DNA of 64,000 bases, taken from Pyropia haitanensis (Eukaryota > Rhodophyta > Bangiophyceae > Bangiales > Bangiaceae). Positions 10,694 to 21,523 of this stretch are shown piece by piece (positions within the stretch are counted from its first letter, which is position 1; each line of letters begins with the position of its first letter). A program made the position numbers and the translations under genes. The stretch is from NCBI GenBank assembly GCA_008729055.1, contig SDUX01000009.1:318806-382805 (forward strand), in the 5' to 3' direction. Under the pieces are notes generated by a model that saw only the letters and a list, made by a program, of their open reading frames with translations, had not been told where the DNA came from and searched no databases.

Positions 10694-11890
10694 AAGAGCA
10701 CATCCAAGAATGCCAGGATGGTCGCGAATACGTACACGTGGCTGTCACATTTGCTGGATGGGGTTCGAACGCTCAGCAGTCAATACAAACGGCCGCATGA
10801 CGCCCCAACGGCAGGCCATGTATGACGAATCTGATTCATATATTTTTAGTAAGTACTCTGCATATTCGGATCGCAGGATGGGGTTGGTCTCTCCTGCGCC
10901 CCATTTTGTGTGAGAATGGGGAGCGCGCGGGACCATCCCCATCCCGTTGGCGACCTGTGAAACGAAATCGGACCAATGGGGTGACTGAAACGTGGCTGTG
11001 GACGATCGTGGGCTCGCATCCTAGCTGCTTCTCTGATCCCGATTTGAAGCTACATTCGAGGAATGGGGTTGGGTCTTTGTTCTCCCACCGGCGTGAACCC
11101 ATCCTTCCGCCTTTTCGGCTAGTCTGCGCCCCGTTCGATACAAGTCCTGCAAGACCGGTTGGGGCACGCCCCAACAGAATTGGGCATCCAACCAGAATCG
11201 CGCACGTGTTCGCTGAAATGAATCGTTTGATCGTTGGTCCCGACGTTGCTGGATGTGCTCTAACCTCGTCGGTCTCCCCCAATATCTCCCCTACAGCTAT
11301 TTCTGATGATTTCCCTCCAGGATATCCCTCAGAGTACGTCCACCCGCGTCAAACCAGGTCGCGACCATCACAGCGCAATAGTAATATTGGACAGCCACAT
11401 GCGAGATGCTCACTGGCCGAGAGCGTGAGGCCTCAGATCTATAAAGGAGTTGTTCACAGACGGGGGCTACATCGCTTTGGAGGCTGCCAGCCCGTCCCCA
11501 CCTTGACCGAAGAGTGTCCTGTCAGCGAGTGCAGTTGTGGTTCTCAGATACTGTGAATGAGTGCCAGCAGCACACACATTGGGCATTGAACGAGGGAGTG
11601 TGCTCTAGCCCCCCCTGTCGGACCTTCTCGGATTGCAGCAGTCGGCGAAAGATTCACGCGATTGTCGCAGCAGTGGAAAAAGCGAGAGACACGTATCCAA
11701 AAGCGTGCCATCTCGAGGTAAAATGACCCTTATTTTGCAGGATTGAGGGTCCATTGCCTATGATAAAGAAAAACATGTGCCACGTGGAGCCCCATATTCG
11801 TGCATAAACTCTTCCCATTCGCGACGGTCACTGGATTACAAGAGAAAGTACTGTCGTTTCGCGTGTTTCGGCTGCCGTCCGATCGTGACA
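10694..11890. other. no gene recognised; contains a small dispersed repeat
   Basis: No conserved protein is visible on either strand. 11262-11335 matches the reverse complement of 46590-46650, and 11335-11370 matches the reverse complement of sequence just upstream of the reverse-transcriptase fragment at 21.46-21.50 kb, so this is a patchwork of repeat ends. A TATA-like TCTATAAAGG lies near 11436 without a recognisable gene downstream. Confidence 0.3.
11262..11335 (+). repeat. dispersed repeat module O
   Basis: The stretch containing CTCGTCGGTCTCCCCCAATA and GCTATTTCTGATGATTTCCC recurs as reverse complement at 46590-46650, there adjoining the 5' fragment of a reverse-transcriptase element. 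Confidence 0.6.
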
Positions 11891-13560
11891 GCTAATCACG
11901 TGACTCGTTGTGCTCGAGTCTGCTGGACGGATGACGTGCATCGAGAAAGTCCGCCGGCAGTCGTTGCTGGACCGCGAGGGCTCGAACGAACGCGGGAAGT
12001 TTTGCGGACGACAGCTATTGGTCGGTCATCGGCACGTGGGCTGTTTGAAGGGGAGGCTGGCCTCCACGCCGTCGCGCAAGGCGGGCGACGCCCGCTCGCC
12101 CGCGGGGTGGGTCGTCGGGGGGTTGAGGCGTTCCGGAGTGGCGACGCGTGGCGGTGGCACGCCCGGCGTCTCGGGGCGACCGGACACGTCCACCGAGCTT
12201 GTGTGGTCGGGGGCGGTTGCACAAAATGGTAGGAGGGAGCGCGGTTGACGCGGTTGCTGGGTGGTCGCCCAGCGCGCGTTGTCGCGGTCGCACGGACGCG
12301 TAGGAAAGGGTGGTCGCATATCTACGTGGGGAAGGGCGGCGGCGGTGGATACTGGTACGTCTTCCAGCACCGCTGTTGTGCGGCCGCGTGGCGCGCGTTT
12401 GAAACTCGCACCCGCCGACGACCCGCGGCCACGCACCCAGCACGAGGTGTCCGGCACGAGTGGTGGCCGCTCACGCGCATAGTGGTGGAGCCTCCCCCCC
12501 TGTGTGTGTGTGGGGGGCTGGGGCTGTGCCCCTGCAGTCACGGGCGGGCAGGGGGGGTGCTGGAGTCCTGCGGTTGGGCAGGGGGCTTGCCGTGTCTCCC
12601 CCGCCACAGGAGCAGGGGGATCCGCCCATGATGCGTGTCCGCCTCTTTTCTGCGCTCCTCCCCGCCCCCTTTCCGGTGGCGACATGTGGAGCCGCGTGCC
12701 CATTGTGGGTGGCTGACAGCCGCAGAGCGAGGCCCTCTCGGTGAGCGGCGCCCGGGTCTCGCTCTGGGCGGCCTCACGGGTGAAGCGGTTGGGGCGCAAT
12801 CCGCGACAATTGCCTCCCCCCCGAGGCGGCCGTACAGGCGGCCACACAGGTGAAGCGATTGCGGCCACGACCCGTGTCTGTGGCCGCCCCCCCGAGGCAA
12901 AGCCACGAGCGGCCGCCATGGAGCGGAACCGTCGCAAGCAGCCAGCCATGTCGCTGTTGCCCGAGCCCGCCCGCTTCGCGGCCCCCTTCCTTGCCCTCTT
13001 TCTTGCCCCCATCCGCGCGCCCTCTTCGACCTCGGCGCCTTTGCCTGCATTGTGGGGCGGGCGTGTGCGGCCGCCTGGGGCCGCCGGTCGGCGACCATTC
13101 CCCCTTACCGCGGACGCACGGTTTCGGAGCCTGCAAGGAGCCGGGGCCGAGGCAGGGCTGACTTTGTTGCTTGGCTGTTGATGATTGGCCCTCGCCTTCG
13201 CCCGTGCCCCCCTCCTCTCCCTCCCTCTCTTTCCGTCACCTGGGGGACGGGTTGCTGTCCGAGCTGTGCGCTGAACCGAATTCTACTGTGTGCGGCCGCG
13301 CGCCTAGTGCGCGGCGGCCGCACGGGCTGCTTTGACCCCGTCGTGGTGGAGTGGTCTGGCTGCGATCGCCGTCACACCGCCTCGATATCTGCGGCGGAGC
13401 ATGACCGGTTGCGAGCCGAGCCGCCTGCTTTCCTTCCCCCCGACGAACATCGATGCGGATTGCAGGCCGCAGAGCGGCCCGACCCCTGTCCCACTTCGAC
13501 ATTGTGACGAACAAGCTGCTCAGCAACCGCTACCTGACGTGCCTGCGGTAGGGGTGCGCA
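11890..13560. other. very GC-rich stretch without recognisable gene
   Basis: Long overlapping open frames occur on both strands, as expected at this GC content, but their products are low-complexity Arg/Pro/Ala/Gly and no domain is seen. A partial short repeat (GGTGAAGCG plus Gly/Pro-coding context) occurs twice at 12779-12905. Confidence 0.3.
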
Positions 13561-14490
13561 ATGGCTTCTTTTTGTGGCCGCGGGCATGCAGAACGTGGCG
13601 GTGGGCGGCCGCCGGGGCGGGGATAGCCGCCGGCCGGTGGGCCGCCCCCGAAGGAGATAAGCCGGGACCAGCGCCGTCGCGGGCTGCGACCCCTCTGCTC
13701 GCTTTGTCGGCGCGCCCAGCGAACGGGGCGGGAATATCCGCTTTGCAGCTGGCGTTGCGGTTGCCCGTGGGCGGCGCAGCCACCAGCAGGGGTCGACGCG
13801 CCCAACCGTTTTCCCATGGCGAAGCGGGCGCCCGACCGCGGAGGGTTCTGGCCTGTGAGCGACACCCAGCGGCGCCGTGGTCTTCGGCGCCTATGCTGGC
13901 AGTGCCGGGAGGCCGAGAAGGCGGGACCGGGCCACCCCGCGTGCCACTGGACGTGCCGTTGCCCCTGGGCGGCGATTCCGCCGAGGCAGGACCTGCGACC
14001 GCCGGCGTGGCGCGAGCCGCGGTTGCAGATCGACAACCACCAGCAGCAGGGGCCGCAGCAGCGGCCTCCGACTCCTCCCCGCCTGGCGGGGGGCTGGGCC
14101 AACAACAACAATTGTTGCGCGGGGGGCTGGGCCAACAACGACAATCGTGGTGTGGCGGGCAACGACAACTACCACCAGCGGCCGCAGCATCGGTCGGCAG
14201 CAGCCGGAGGGCTACAGGGTGGCCGACCCGTCGGGGCCACTGCAGCAGGGCCGCGGGATCGCCAGCGGTCAACCACTGCGGCCATCCTTGAGCAGTGCGC
14301 CGCGGCCGCAGCCAGCGGGCAGCAGCACAGCGGGCCACACGCAGTCCCCGGCTGTAGCGGCAGCAGCGACAAGAGTAGCAGCGACAGGGGCCGCGAGTGG
14401 TCCCCCATCAGGCATCCGTCCCCCTCTCCCGCCGCCTACCTCGCTCACCCGGCCTCCCCTTGTGGACCGGGCGGTAGCGCAGCGGCTTGA
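13561..14490 (+). pseudogene. ORF with two tandem Cys-rich modules (CX2CX12CX3CXCPW), unknown family
   Basis: The frame from the ATG at 13561 has one TAG (13624-13626) and then runs to a TGA at 14488-14490. It encodes two copies of a 33-residue module, at 13672-13770 and 13870-13968, each starting RRRG and having Cys spacing CX2CX12CX3CXC followed by PW, joined by about 33 residues without a stop. The spacing suggests a zinc-binding fold, but I do not recognise it. A Gln/Asn/Gly-rich region with GGWANN repeats follows. A diverged copy of the whole arrangement lies at 44718-45130. Further downstream the same frame, after two stops (14488 and 14917), becomes the Myb/SANT ORF, so it may once have been the N-terminus of that protein. 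Confidence 0.5.
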
Positions 14491-15036
14491 GGCGGCCCGG
14501 ACGCCGTCATCCGAGCCGACGGCGGCGGCGGCAGCAGCAGCAGCACCACCATGCCCCCTTCTCCCTCAGGCGGTGCCGGAAGACCTAGCCAGGCCCAACC
14601 GGACGGGAGTGACCGCGTCGCCGCGGCAGTCGCGGCGGCGATCGCCCGCAGACGAGATCAACGCCGCGCCGCCCGCGCAGGCGCCCATGGCGACGGTGGC
14701 CGCGGCCGCACCCGCGGCCGCGGCGGCGGACCAGCAGCAGCCAGGAGCAACGCCGACTCCGACCTCACCGACGGCGACGGGGACAGCGAGGGAGAGGCCG
14801 CTGCCGCAGCACCCGGTGCTCGACCGCAACGTGGCGGCCGCAGTCGTGCCGCGGCCGCCCATGGACGAGGACGAGGAGGTCGCGCTGGTGGAAGAGCAGG
14901 CGCTCGCGGAGGAAAATAATTCGCTCGCGCCGGCAGCGGCGGCCGCCGAGCGGCTGGCGGTGGCCGTGCGGCTGGGGGTGCTGCCGCCGAGCCTCCCATT
15001 GATGGCGGCTCCGGGGACGAGGAACCTGGTGATGGA
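14491..15036 (+). other. Ala/Gly/Arg low-complexity linker, probably decayed coding sequence
   Basis: In the frame shared with the flanking ORFs this encodes Ser/Ala/Arg/Gly-rich sequence with an Asp/Glu patch (ADSDLTDGDGDSEGE) and one TAA (14917-14919). From there an acidic, Gly-rich stretch leads directly into the SANT domain. It looks like the disordered linker of the Myb-like protein. Confidence 0.35.
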
Positions 15037-16131
15037 GTGGGATCTCGAGTCCACACCAACGGACTCCCCTACTCCGCGGTCGAGCGCGTACAGCTGAGCA
15101 AAGCGTGGCTGGAGGAGTCTGAGAACGCGGTGGTGGGCACGGACCAGCGCCGCAAAGAGTTTTTTTTTGGTGTGGCGGCCAAGTTCCAGGCCCGCATGGA
15201 CCGGCATGGTGTGCCGGTGCGCCGGGGAGGCATGGGCCTCCGCGTCATGCGGCCCGTGCACGGCGTGCAGCGCTACTTTGGTAAGCTGGCCAAGAAGGTT
15301 ATGCAGCTGGTGTGCGCTCGCACATTTATTGAGAGCCTGCAGTTGACGGGCAACCCCTCCGAGCGCGACATGGAGCTGGCAATGATGGCCCGTTTCGAGA
15401 GGCGCGACCACTATGCGGCCATCTCTAAGGGCCATTACGAGGCCCACCCGAGGTTGACTAAGCCCCAGATAAAGGCGGTGTACTGGCTGGATTGCTGGCG
15501 GACACTGCGTGGCTCGGACAAGCTCAGCGGTGCCGCAGCAGCGGCCGCCATGGCGTCCCGCCCGGGTGGCACCGCCGCTCGTGCGCTTATGGCGGCCGCC
15601 GGGGCGGCCGCCGCACGAGAAGGCGGGGAGGTGGCGGCCGCTGATGCAGCTGGTGTGGCCGCCAGTGAGGCCGCCGACACCGATACCGTGGTGGACGTTG
15701 ACGGCCTCTCCCACGCGTTAGGAAAGCGGAAGAAGCCGGCATCTTTTCGCGACCGGCCGCTGGGGACCCAGTCGACCCTGTCCAGGAACGCCCTGGAGGC
15801 CGCGATGCACAAGGAGACCGTCGTCGGCACGGCGTCTATGAAGGCTATCACGGAGGCGATCACTGATCGCGCGCTGACGGCCGCGCTGTCGGCCCCGGCC
15901 ATCCGCGACATCCCTCGCTTTCGAGACTTTCTTGCGCAGCGCGCCGACCAGATGATCGCGGCGCACTTGGCGGCCGCCGGCAGGGAGTCGGCCGCCAGCG
16001 CAGGGGGTGCGGAGGTCAGCGCCAGCGCGGCCGTGACGTCTGGAGCGGCCGCTGGCGCAGGGGTGGGAGCCACCACCGCGGCGGCGTCAGCTAAGCCGCG
16101 CAGCGCGGAGGGGGGGGCAGCGGGAGAGTGA
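15037..16131 (+). CDS. Myb/SANT-like DNA-binding protein of Harbinger locus H2
   Basis: The 364-residue frame opens directly into a SANT/trihelix-like domain: GLPYSAVERVQLSKAWLEES, then VVGTDQRRKEFFFGVAAKFQ. This is the (S/T)xxExxxLxKAWxxxSxxxxxGTxQxxxxFW pattern of Myb-like proteins found with PIF/Harbinger transposases and in plant trihelix proteins. A second helical part (YFGKLAKKVMQLVCARTFIE to about residue 115) and a long Ala-rich disordered C-terminus follow. The frame ends in TGA at 16129-16131, and coding character continues in another frame with the acidic tail at 16220-16798, so a frameshift or unrecognised intron lies between. The start is probably further upstream, since the same frame is coding-like before the ATG. 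It faces the H2 transposase. Confidence 0.55.
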   Translation: MGSRVHTNGLPYSAVERVQLSKAWLEESENAVVGTDQRRKEFFFGVAAKFQARMDRHGVPVRRGGMGLRVMRPVHGVQRYFGKLAKKVMQLVCARTFIESLQLTGNPSERDMELAMMARFERRDHYAAISKGHYEAHPRLTKPQIKAVYWLDCWRTLRGSDKLSGAAAAAAMASRPGGTAARALMAAAGAAAAREGGEVAAADAAGVAASEAADTDTVVDVDGLSHALGKRKKPASFRDRPLGTQSTLSRNALEAAMHKETVVGTASMKAITEAITDRALTAALSAPAIRDIPRFRDFLAQRADQMIAAHLAAAGRESAASAGGAEVSASAAVTSGAAAGAGVGATTAAASAKPRSAEGGAAGE

Positions 16132-16219
16132 CCGGGCGGGGGGGTGGAGAAGGCGGTGGGAATGGGGGGGGGAAGGGGAGGGGGCGGCCACCACCGCGGC
16201 CACAATCGATGCCGCGGCT

Positions 16220-16659
16220 GTGAGCGCCGTTTGTGGCGACTTCACAGCCCCTGCGATCGTGGCCGCGGGTGCAACAAGCCTGGACGGCCGCTCAGGAGCG
16301 GCCGCCAGAGCTGTGGCCGCCGCCGGTGTCTCCCCCCCGCCGTCTCCATCGAGTGGCGGCAGCCAACTACCACCCTCCCCGCCGGCAGCCTTTCCTCTGT
16401 GGCCGTCCATCCCGCTTTCACCTGCCGGGCCTGCCACGCCGGGTGGCCGCGTCGCGGCCGCTTTTCTATCAGCAGGCCGCCGTGCGCAGCTGACCAAGCA
16501 GCTTCGGCGTGCGGCCGCTGCTGCGGATGGGGCCGTAGCTGACGCGGCGGCTTCTCGCATGGCAGCGAGTGGCAGCCGGAAGCGGAAGGGGCCCGGGCGC
16601 CTGCCGGCGTATCTGCCCCGCGCGCTGTCGCCGACGCTGTCGATGTCCAGCGGGGTGAA

Positions 16660-16690
<31 letters not shown>

Positions 16691-16798
16691 AACGAAGACG
16701 CGTATGAGGTGGCGGATGAGGACGAGGAGTTTGGTGCTCTCATTGGCGACGTGAAAATGCTGGACGAGGAGGACGACGACGACGTGCTTTGTCTTTGA
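16220..16798 (+). CDS. Ala-rich ORF with acidic tail, probable C-terminal part of the H2 Myb-like protein
   Basis: A 192-residue frame, shifted relative to the SANT ORF, is Ala/Pro-rich, then contains a basic SRKRKGPGR patch and ends in a strongly acidic segment (runs of Glu-Asp, then DEEDDDDV). Such tails are common in transposon-encoded nuclear proteins. It may be a continuation after a frameshift near 16.13-16.22 kb. Homology is not established. Confidence 0.35.
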
Positions 16799-16799
16799 G

Positions 16800-17719
16800 C
16801 TCTTATCTTGTGTGTGTTTGTTTTTTTTTTTTTCTTGTATGTGTGTGCTGAGCGAAGTGTGGCTCCTGGTGTATGTCTTGCTTCTCGTCGGTCGGACCCT
16901 CTGGTGTGCTTTGGAGGGAAAATACGCTTTACCTTGCGTGGATAGCGCCTGTTCACACAAATCGGGATGGCGCATTGCGCCTTGGTCGCACGCCGACATC
17001 AGGACGGCGTCCTCCGCCCCCCACCCGCCCCTGCCCCATACAAAGACAAAAAACAGACACTGGGGCTTCCCCTCCCACCCGGCCCTCCCCCACTTGGACA
17101 AAAAGTAGGCGCTGGGGCGGCGCTGCACGTGACCAACGCGACCGCAGATAGACACCGATGCCCCCTGCCCTTCCCTTTTTCCACGCCGTGGTGCCCCCCC
17201 CCCTCCCCGCCTGGGCGGCCGCCAGGCCCGAGGCCTGGATGGCTTCGGCGACACCGTCACCGCTCCACGGCGGTGGAAGCTGACGCGGGGTGCTGCGGGT
17301 CGGTGGGGCCCGCTCCACAACGGCGACGTCCCTGTGGCGTGGGCGTCGTCTCCCCGCGCGCGTGCCTGCCCCTGCACCGGCCAGCGTTATAGCCGCCGGG
17401 CGACACCTCCCAGTGCTCCACGGCGGCCGCGAGGCTCTCCACCTTGCCGCCGTGCCCCCGTCCGGTGCTCCCGGGCGGGGACGAAGCATCGAGCGGCATC
17501 CGGTGGGCGCAGGTGTGAGCACGGCAGTCGCCGGCCGCTGCGTCGGCGGGAGAGGCGCGGAAGCAGTGCGAGGCGGCGGGGGGCGGGGACTGGCTGCGAG
17601 GGAGACGAAAAAACGAGGAGCTGCTCGAGTGCGAAGGGATAGGGCTGCCGGCGAGCAAAAAGGGATAATGTTCAAGGAAAAAAAAAACCCACGGAGGGGG
17701 AAAAAAAAACCTTTACTCT
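16800..17719. other. intergenic region between the convergent H2 genes
   Basis: A T-rich tract (about 16820-16840) lies just after the acidic ORF and an A-rich tract (17680-17712) just after the transposase stop on the other strand, plausible 3' regions of the two convergent genes. No further gene is recognised. Confidence 0.35.
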
Positions 17720-19954
17720 CTACAGCGGATAGTCGGCGCGTCGACGGATGTATGGCGCCAGAGATGAGGCCTTGTGCGCCCATACGTGGGCCATGAGATC
17801 GTCGCGCAGCCGTTCATGATCGATCGGACTGGTGACGTAAGAAAGACGCTGGAGGCTGTCATCCCCAGCACGCCAACGCGGCGCGCCAGCCCCGGCGGCC
17901 ACTCCGTGCCCGCAGCCACCAGCCACTGCCGCGGCGTCGCCACCGCTCCCAGACCCATGGCCACCGTCGCCAGACCCACCCGCACCACCAGGCGCAGGGG
18001 CGCCATTCCCCGCTGCCACAGTCGCGGCCGAGGCCTCGACCGCGGCTGCCTCGGCGGCCACAGCAGCCGCGGCCGCCGCGGCCGCCGTAGTCGCTGCTTC
18101 GGCCGCCAACCAACGAGCGAGGCCACTCCCCGCGGCCGCGCCGTCGCCACCGCCGCCAGACCCACCGCCAGCACCGGCCGCAGGGGCGCCACTCCCCGCG
18201 GCCGCGCCGTCGCCACCGCCGCCAGACCCACCGCCAGCACCGGCCGCAGGGGCGCCACTCCCCGCGGCCGCGCCGTCGCCACCGCCGCCAGACCCACCGG
18301 CAGCACCGGCCGCAGGGGCGCCACTTTTCGCGGCCGCGCCGTCGCCACCGCCGCCAGACCCACCGGCAGCACCGGCCGCAGGGGCGCCACTCCCCGCGGC
18401 CGCGCCGTCGCCACCGCCGCCAGACCCACCGGCAGCACCGGCCGCATGGGCGCCACTCCCCGCGGCCGCGCCGTCGCCACCGCCGCTAGACTCGCGGCCA
18501 CCGCCGCCTGACGCGCTGCCACCGCCGCCAGAGCCGGCCCCACCACTGCCAGACCCACCCGCACCACCAGCCGGAAGGGCGCCACTCCCCTCGGCTGCGG
18601 CCGCGGCCGCAGCCTCAGCCTCGGCCGCCACCGCGGCCGCGGCCACGGCCGCTGCGGCTGCCGCGGCCGCGGTGGCCGCCGCGCTGGACGCCAACCAACG
18701 ATTTAAGCTGGCAGCCGCCGCTCCGGGGACACCGTACGCGGCACCCAAGCGCCGCCGAGAGATGTAGTCGCCCCGCCGTTCAATGACGACCATGTTGTGA
18801 AGGATGGCTAGAGCTTTCGACGTGCGGACAATGCGATGCACGGAGTAAAACCTTGCAGGCCGCTCGAGGATTTGAAACCGCGCCGTCATGACGCCATAAA
18901 GGCGCTCCACATGCTTGCGAATTGCCTCTTGAAGGCGGTTGTACGTGCGCTTCTTGCGAGTGTTTGCGGCGGCGCGGGAAAACGGGCGGGCAAAGATAGG
19001 GTAGTGGGGGTACACGCCGTCAGCCAGGTAATACAGCAAGCGACGCTTTCGCCCGTTCAGTGAGTACTCAAACTTGTCGGGGGGCCAGATCCCACTGTTG
19101 ATGTCCATGCTCAGTGGAGATTGGCTTCACACGTTGATGTCATTCAGGCTGCCGGGCGCCCCCACGAAAAAGTGCCAGATGTACAGGTCCTCGTCGCAAA
19201 CTGTCTCCATGACCACGGACCGGCGCTTCTTGTAGTCTTAATACTGCCCCGCCAGCGCCTTGGGGCACATTCGCCAAGCCCAATGGGAGCAATCAATGCT
19301 CCCCATGCAGCCCGGCACCCCCCGCTGATCGTTCCGGTCCAAGATATGGGCCAGCTCCTTCTCATTGGGTGGCCGCAAATGGGAGGACTCATAGTTGTCT
19401 GTGATGTGGTCAACCAACATCTGGGTCGCCATCGCGCTCGTGCTCCTGGAGAGGCGCAGGTACTCGTCCGCCCGGTCCGTCGACTCTCCGTACGCCAGCA
19501 CACGAAAGGCGGCCACGACCTTGTGCAACGGATGCAGCTGTGGCCGCCCAGTGGCATCAATCCTCTGCTTCCAGTACGGCAGGTCTTTGACGTCGTTGTA
19601 GATGAGCATGAAGACGTTGCGTGGAGCGCGAAAGCGTCGCTCAAAGTCCGCCTCGCTGTAGACAGGTGGGTCCCCATTAACCCCAAAGTAGTCCCTTCGT
19701 AGGTTCTGAAACCCCTGCTCGAACGTGCGAGGCCGATTAGCACGTCGGCCTGGCACAGACCCACGCCGTTTGCGTCGCTCGTTGGCTCCCGAGAGCGCCA
19801 GGTAGTGTCGCCGACGTTTGTGCGTCAACTGCAGCATCATAATAGTAGCTTGAAACTCGTCCCCGGAGCCCTCCGAGAACTCCCACGCCTCGGTTTCGAG
19901 TGGCGCAGGAACCGGAAGCAGAAGCGGGGGGACGGGGGCCGCAGGCGCGGCCAT
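17720..19954 (-). pseudogene. PIF/Harbinger transposase H2 (plant transposon type) with Gly/Ala repeat tail
   Basis: One reading frame runs from 19954 to 17720 with two in-frame stops, TAA at 19238-19240 and TGA at 19127-19129. The catalytic triad is intact: Asp in GCMGSIDCSHW (codon about 19293), Asp in PGSLNDINV just before the TGA, and Glu in RKHVERLYGVMTARF. Other family landmarks are YFGVNGDPPVYSEADFERRF near the N-terminus, LYYLADGVYP after the second stop and LAILHNMVV at the end of the catalytic domain. The C-terminus continues for more than 250 residues of Ala runs and a Gly/Ala/Ser 22-residue repeat, unusual for the family. Both stops could be single C-to-T changes on the coding strand. 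It faces the Myb-like ORF. Confidence 0.75.
18118..18490 (-). repeat. 66-bp minisatellite coding a 22-residue Gly/Ala repeat
   Basis: Units begin at about 18117, 18183, 18249, 18315, 18381 and 18447, an exact 66-bp spacing, each with CGCGGCCGCG. Because 66 is a multiple of three the array keeps the transposase frame and adds GDGAAAGSGAPAAGA-type units to its tail. Confidence 0.8.
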
Positions 19955-20025
19955 TCCGCACAGGCAGCCGTCAACAAAACAGGCCGCCGTTGCGACTTCG
20001 ACAATGCGTCCGTCGCCGCGGCAAT

Positions 20026-20231
20026 GGCGGCCACCGGTCGCGGCCGCTCAGGTCGCGGCGGGGTGACGCGCGTCGTGACCCGCCGCGGCCGCCGCCGTGA
20101 TGGTGCCGGCGTCAGCGCCGGTGTCGACGCCCGTGGCCGCGGTGGCGGCGGCCACCGGTCGCGGCCGCTCAGGTCGCGGCGGGGTGACGCGCGTCATGGC
20201 CCGCCGCGGCCGCCGCCGTGATGGTGCCGGC
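20026..20231. repeat. tandem duplication, period about 121 bp
   Basis: The segment starting GGCGGCCACCGGTCGCGG at 20026 and running through GATGGTGCCGGCG at 20098-20110 is repeated 121 bp downstream. A second duplication with a period of about 65 bp follows at 20270-20400. No gene is recognised in 19.96-20.54 kb. Confidence 0.7.
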
Positions 20232-20534
20232 GCCGGCGCAGGCGGCGAAGGCGCCGAAGCTTGTGGGGGCGGCGGTGATAGCCGCCAACGCCAGCGGCGG
20301 CGGGGCGTGCGGCGGCGGCGCCGGTCGTGGTAGCGGCGGTGATGGCCGCCCACGCAAGCGGCGGCGGGGCGCGTGGCGGCGGCGCTGGTCGTGGCGACGG
20401 CGCCGCCGACGAGGACCGTGACAGCCACGGCCGCGCACCGGACGATCGTGGGCACGGTGAGAGCGTCCGCGGTCTCGGCCGGGTCGGGAGGGGCGGTCAC
20501 ACGACCTTCCGGACGGGAGTGATGGCCCCACGAC

Positions 20535-20830
20535 CCCCCCCCCCCACCAGGCAGGCGCGCAGCACGCACTCCGTCCAGGATCGCGCGCACGACGCGCTCC
20601 CCCCCTGGCACGCGCTCAGAAGCCCCCCCCCACGGGAAACACGCGCAGGAAGCCCCCCACGCTCGGGCTGGGCCCCCCCCCAACGTTCCCCCCAGAGGAT
20701 CGCGCACAGGTCGGTGCCCCCCCTGGAATGAGCTGCAAACAGTCCTCCCCCGCCCCCCGACGCGACGATACCCACCCCACAGGACCGCGCGTACGCCCCC
20801 CCCCCCCCAGGAACGCCATCAGGGTGCTTT
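20535..20830. repeat. array of spaced poly-C tracts
   Basis: Runs of 7-14 C occur about every 30-40 bp (20538, 20600, 20626, 20675, 20691, 20798) between degenerate GC-rich spacers containing AGGATCGCGCNC. The G-strand has strong G-quadruplex potential. No coding sequence is recognised. Confidence 0.55.
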
Positions 20831-21523
20831 TTCTTCTGTCAACGCGCCACAGGCCGGGCACGGCCGGCCGTACAGTACCCCCCCGCCACGACTCTTTCCC
20901 CACGGGCCGCAAACAGTCACACTCGTCGGTCGGCCGGTCGTCCGCTCCTCGCTGCCACGCCACAAGCATGGTCCACTCGTGGTGGCCCAGAGCTTGACAG
21001 ATGGCCAGCCGACGAGTGCCGGGTCTCGAGCGGTACCAGCGCCATCGGCGGCAGCACGTGGGGTCGCCATCCCCCGGACAAAATACCGACTCCCATATTG
21101 CTCCTAGAAACTTTAAATATTGCCTCGAATATTTTGAACATGGCACCGTTCTAGCGCAATGTATGGTCCCACAAGCCGAAACGAGATGGTCGCGACCATC
21201 TCCGCTACCAACTAGGGGCTCGAGATCGCATTCGGCATGGTCGGGACCATCTCAGGCCCATCTCGGCAGCGTACGTGGCACGTGAAACTTGTATTAACTA
21301 CAGCAACTCTTTTCCCTCCTAAAACCGAATCGAAAGCCTAAATCGGACCGAATCGAGACGCGACCGGAGTCTCAAAAGGCCCGCGTGCGCGCTCATTGGC
21401 CAACTGGACATTGGAGAGCGACGTGGGGTCTGAATTGAAAACTGCGAAAGATAATATGAGATCGTCGGGACCAGGTTTGACGTGGGTGGACGTACTCTCA
21501 CAAATACAAAGAAGCATTTCCTC
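20831..21523. other. no gene recognised; short perfect palindromes
   Basis: A perfect 20-bp palindrome built on GATGGTCGCGACCATC lies at 21183-21202 and an imperfect related one at 21235-21256. 21459-21499 recurs in inverted orientation at 11335-11370. From about 21500 the sequence belongs to the reverse-transcriptase element. Confidence 0.4.

Larger units (their letters stand above)
13561..19954. mobile_element. PIF/Harbinger-type locus H2 (inferred extent)
   Basis: A Myb/SANT-like ORF on the + strand converges on a Harbinger transposase on the - strand, the same layout as H1. Limits are those of the coding regions; terminal repeats were not found, and inclusion of the Cys-rich ORF is an inference from its shared frame with the Myb-like ORF. 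Confidence 0.45.

Noticed and set aside
10740..10775. GGGTTCGAACGC resembling a tRNA T-arm
   Set aside because: The flanking 5-bp stem does not pair, and no anticodon or D-arm is found at the right distance.
18118..18490. Regular 66-bp array considered as a CRISPR
   Set aside because: Units are uniform tandem repeats without distinct spacers, inside a eukaryotic transposase frame.
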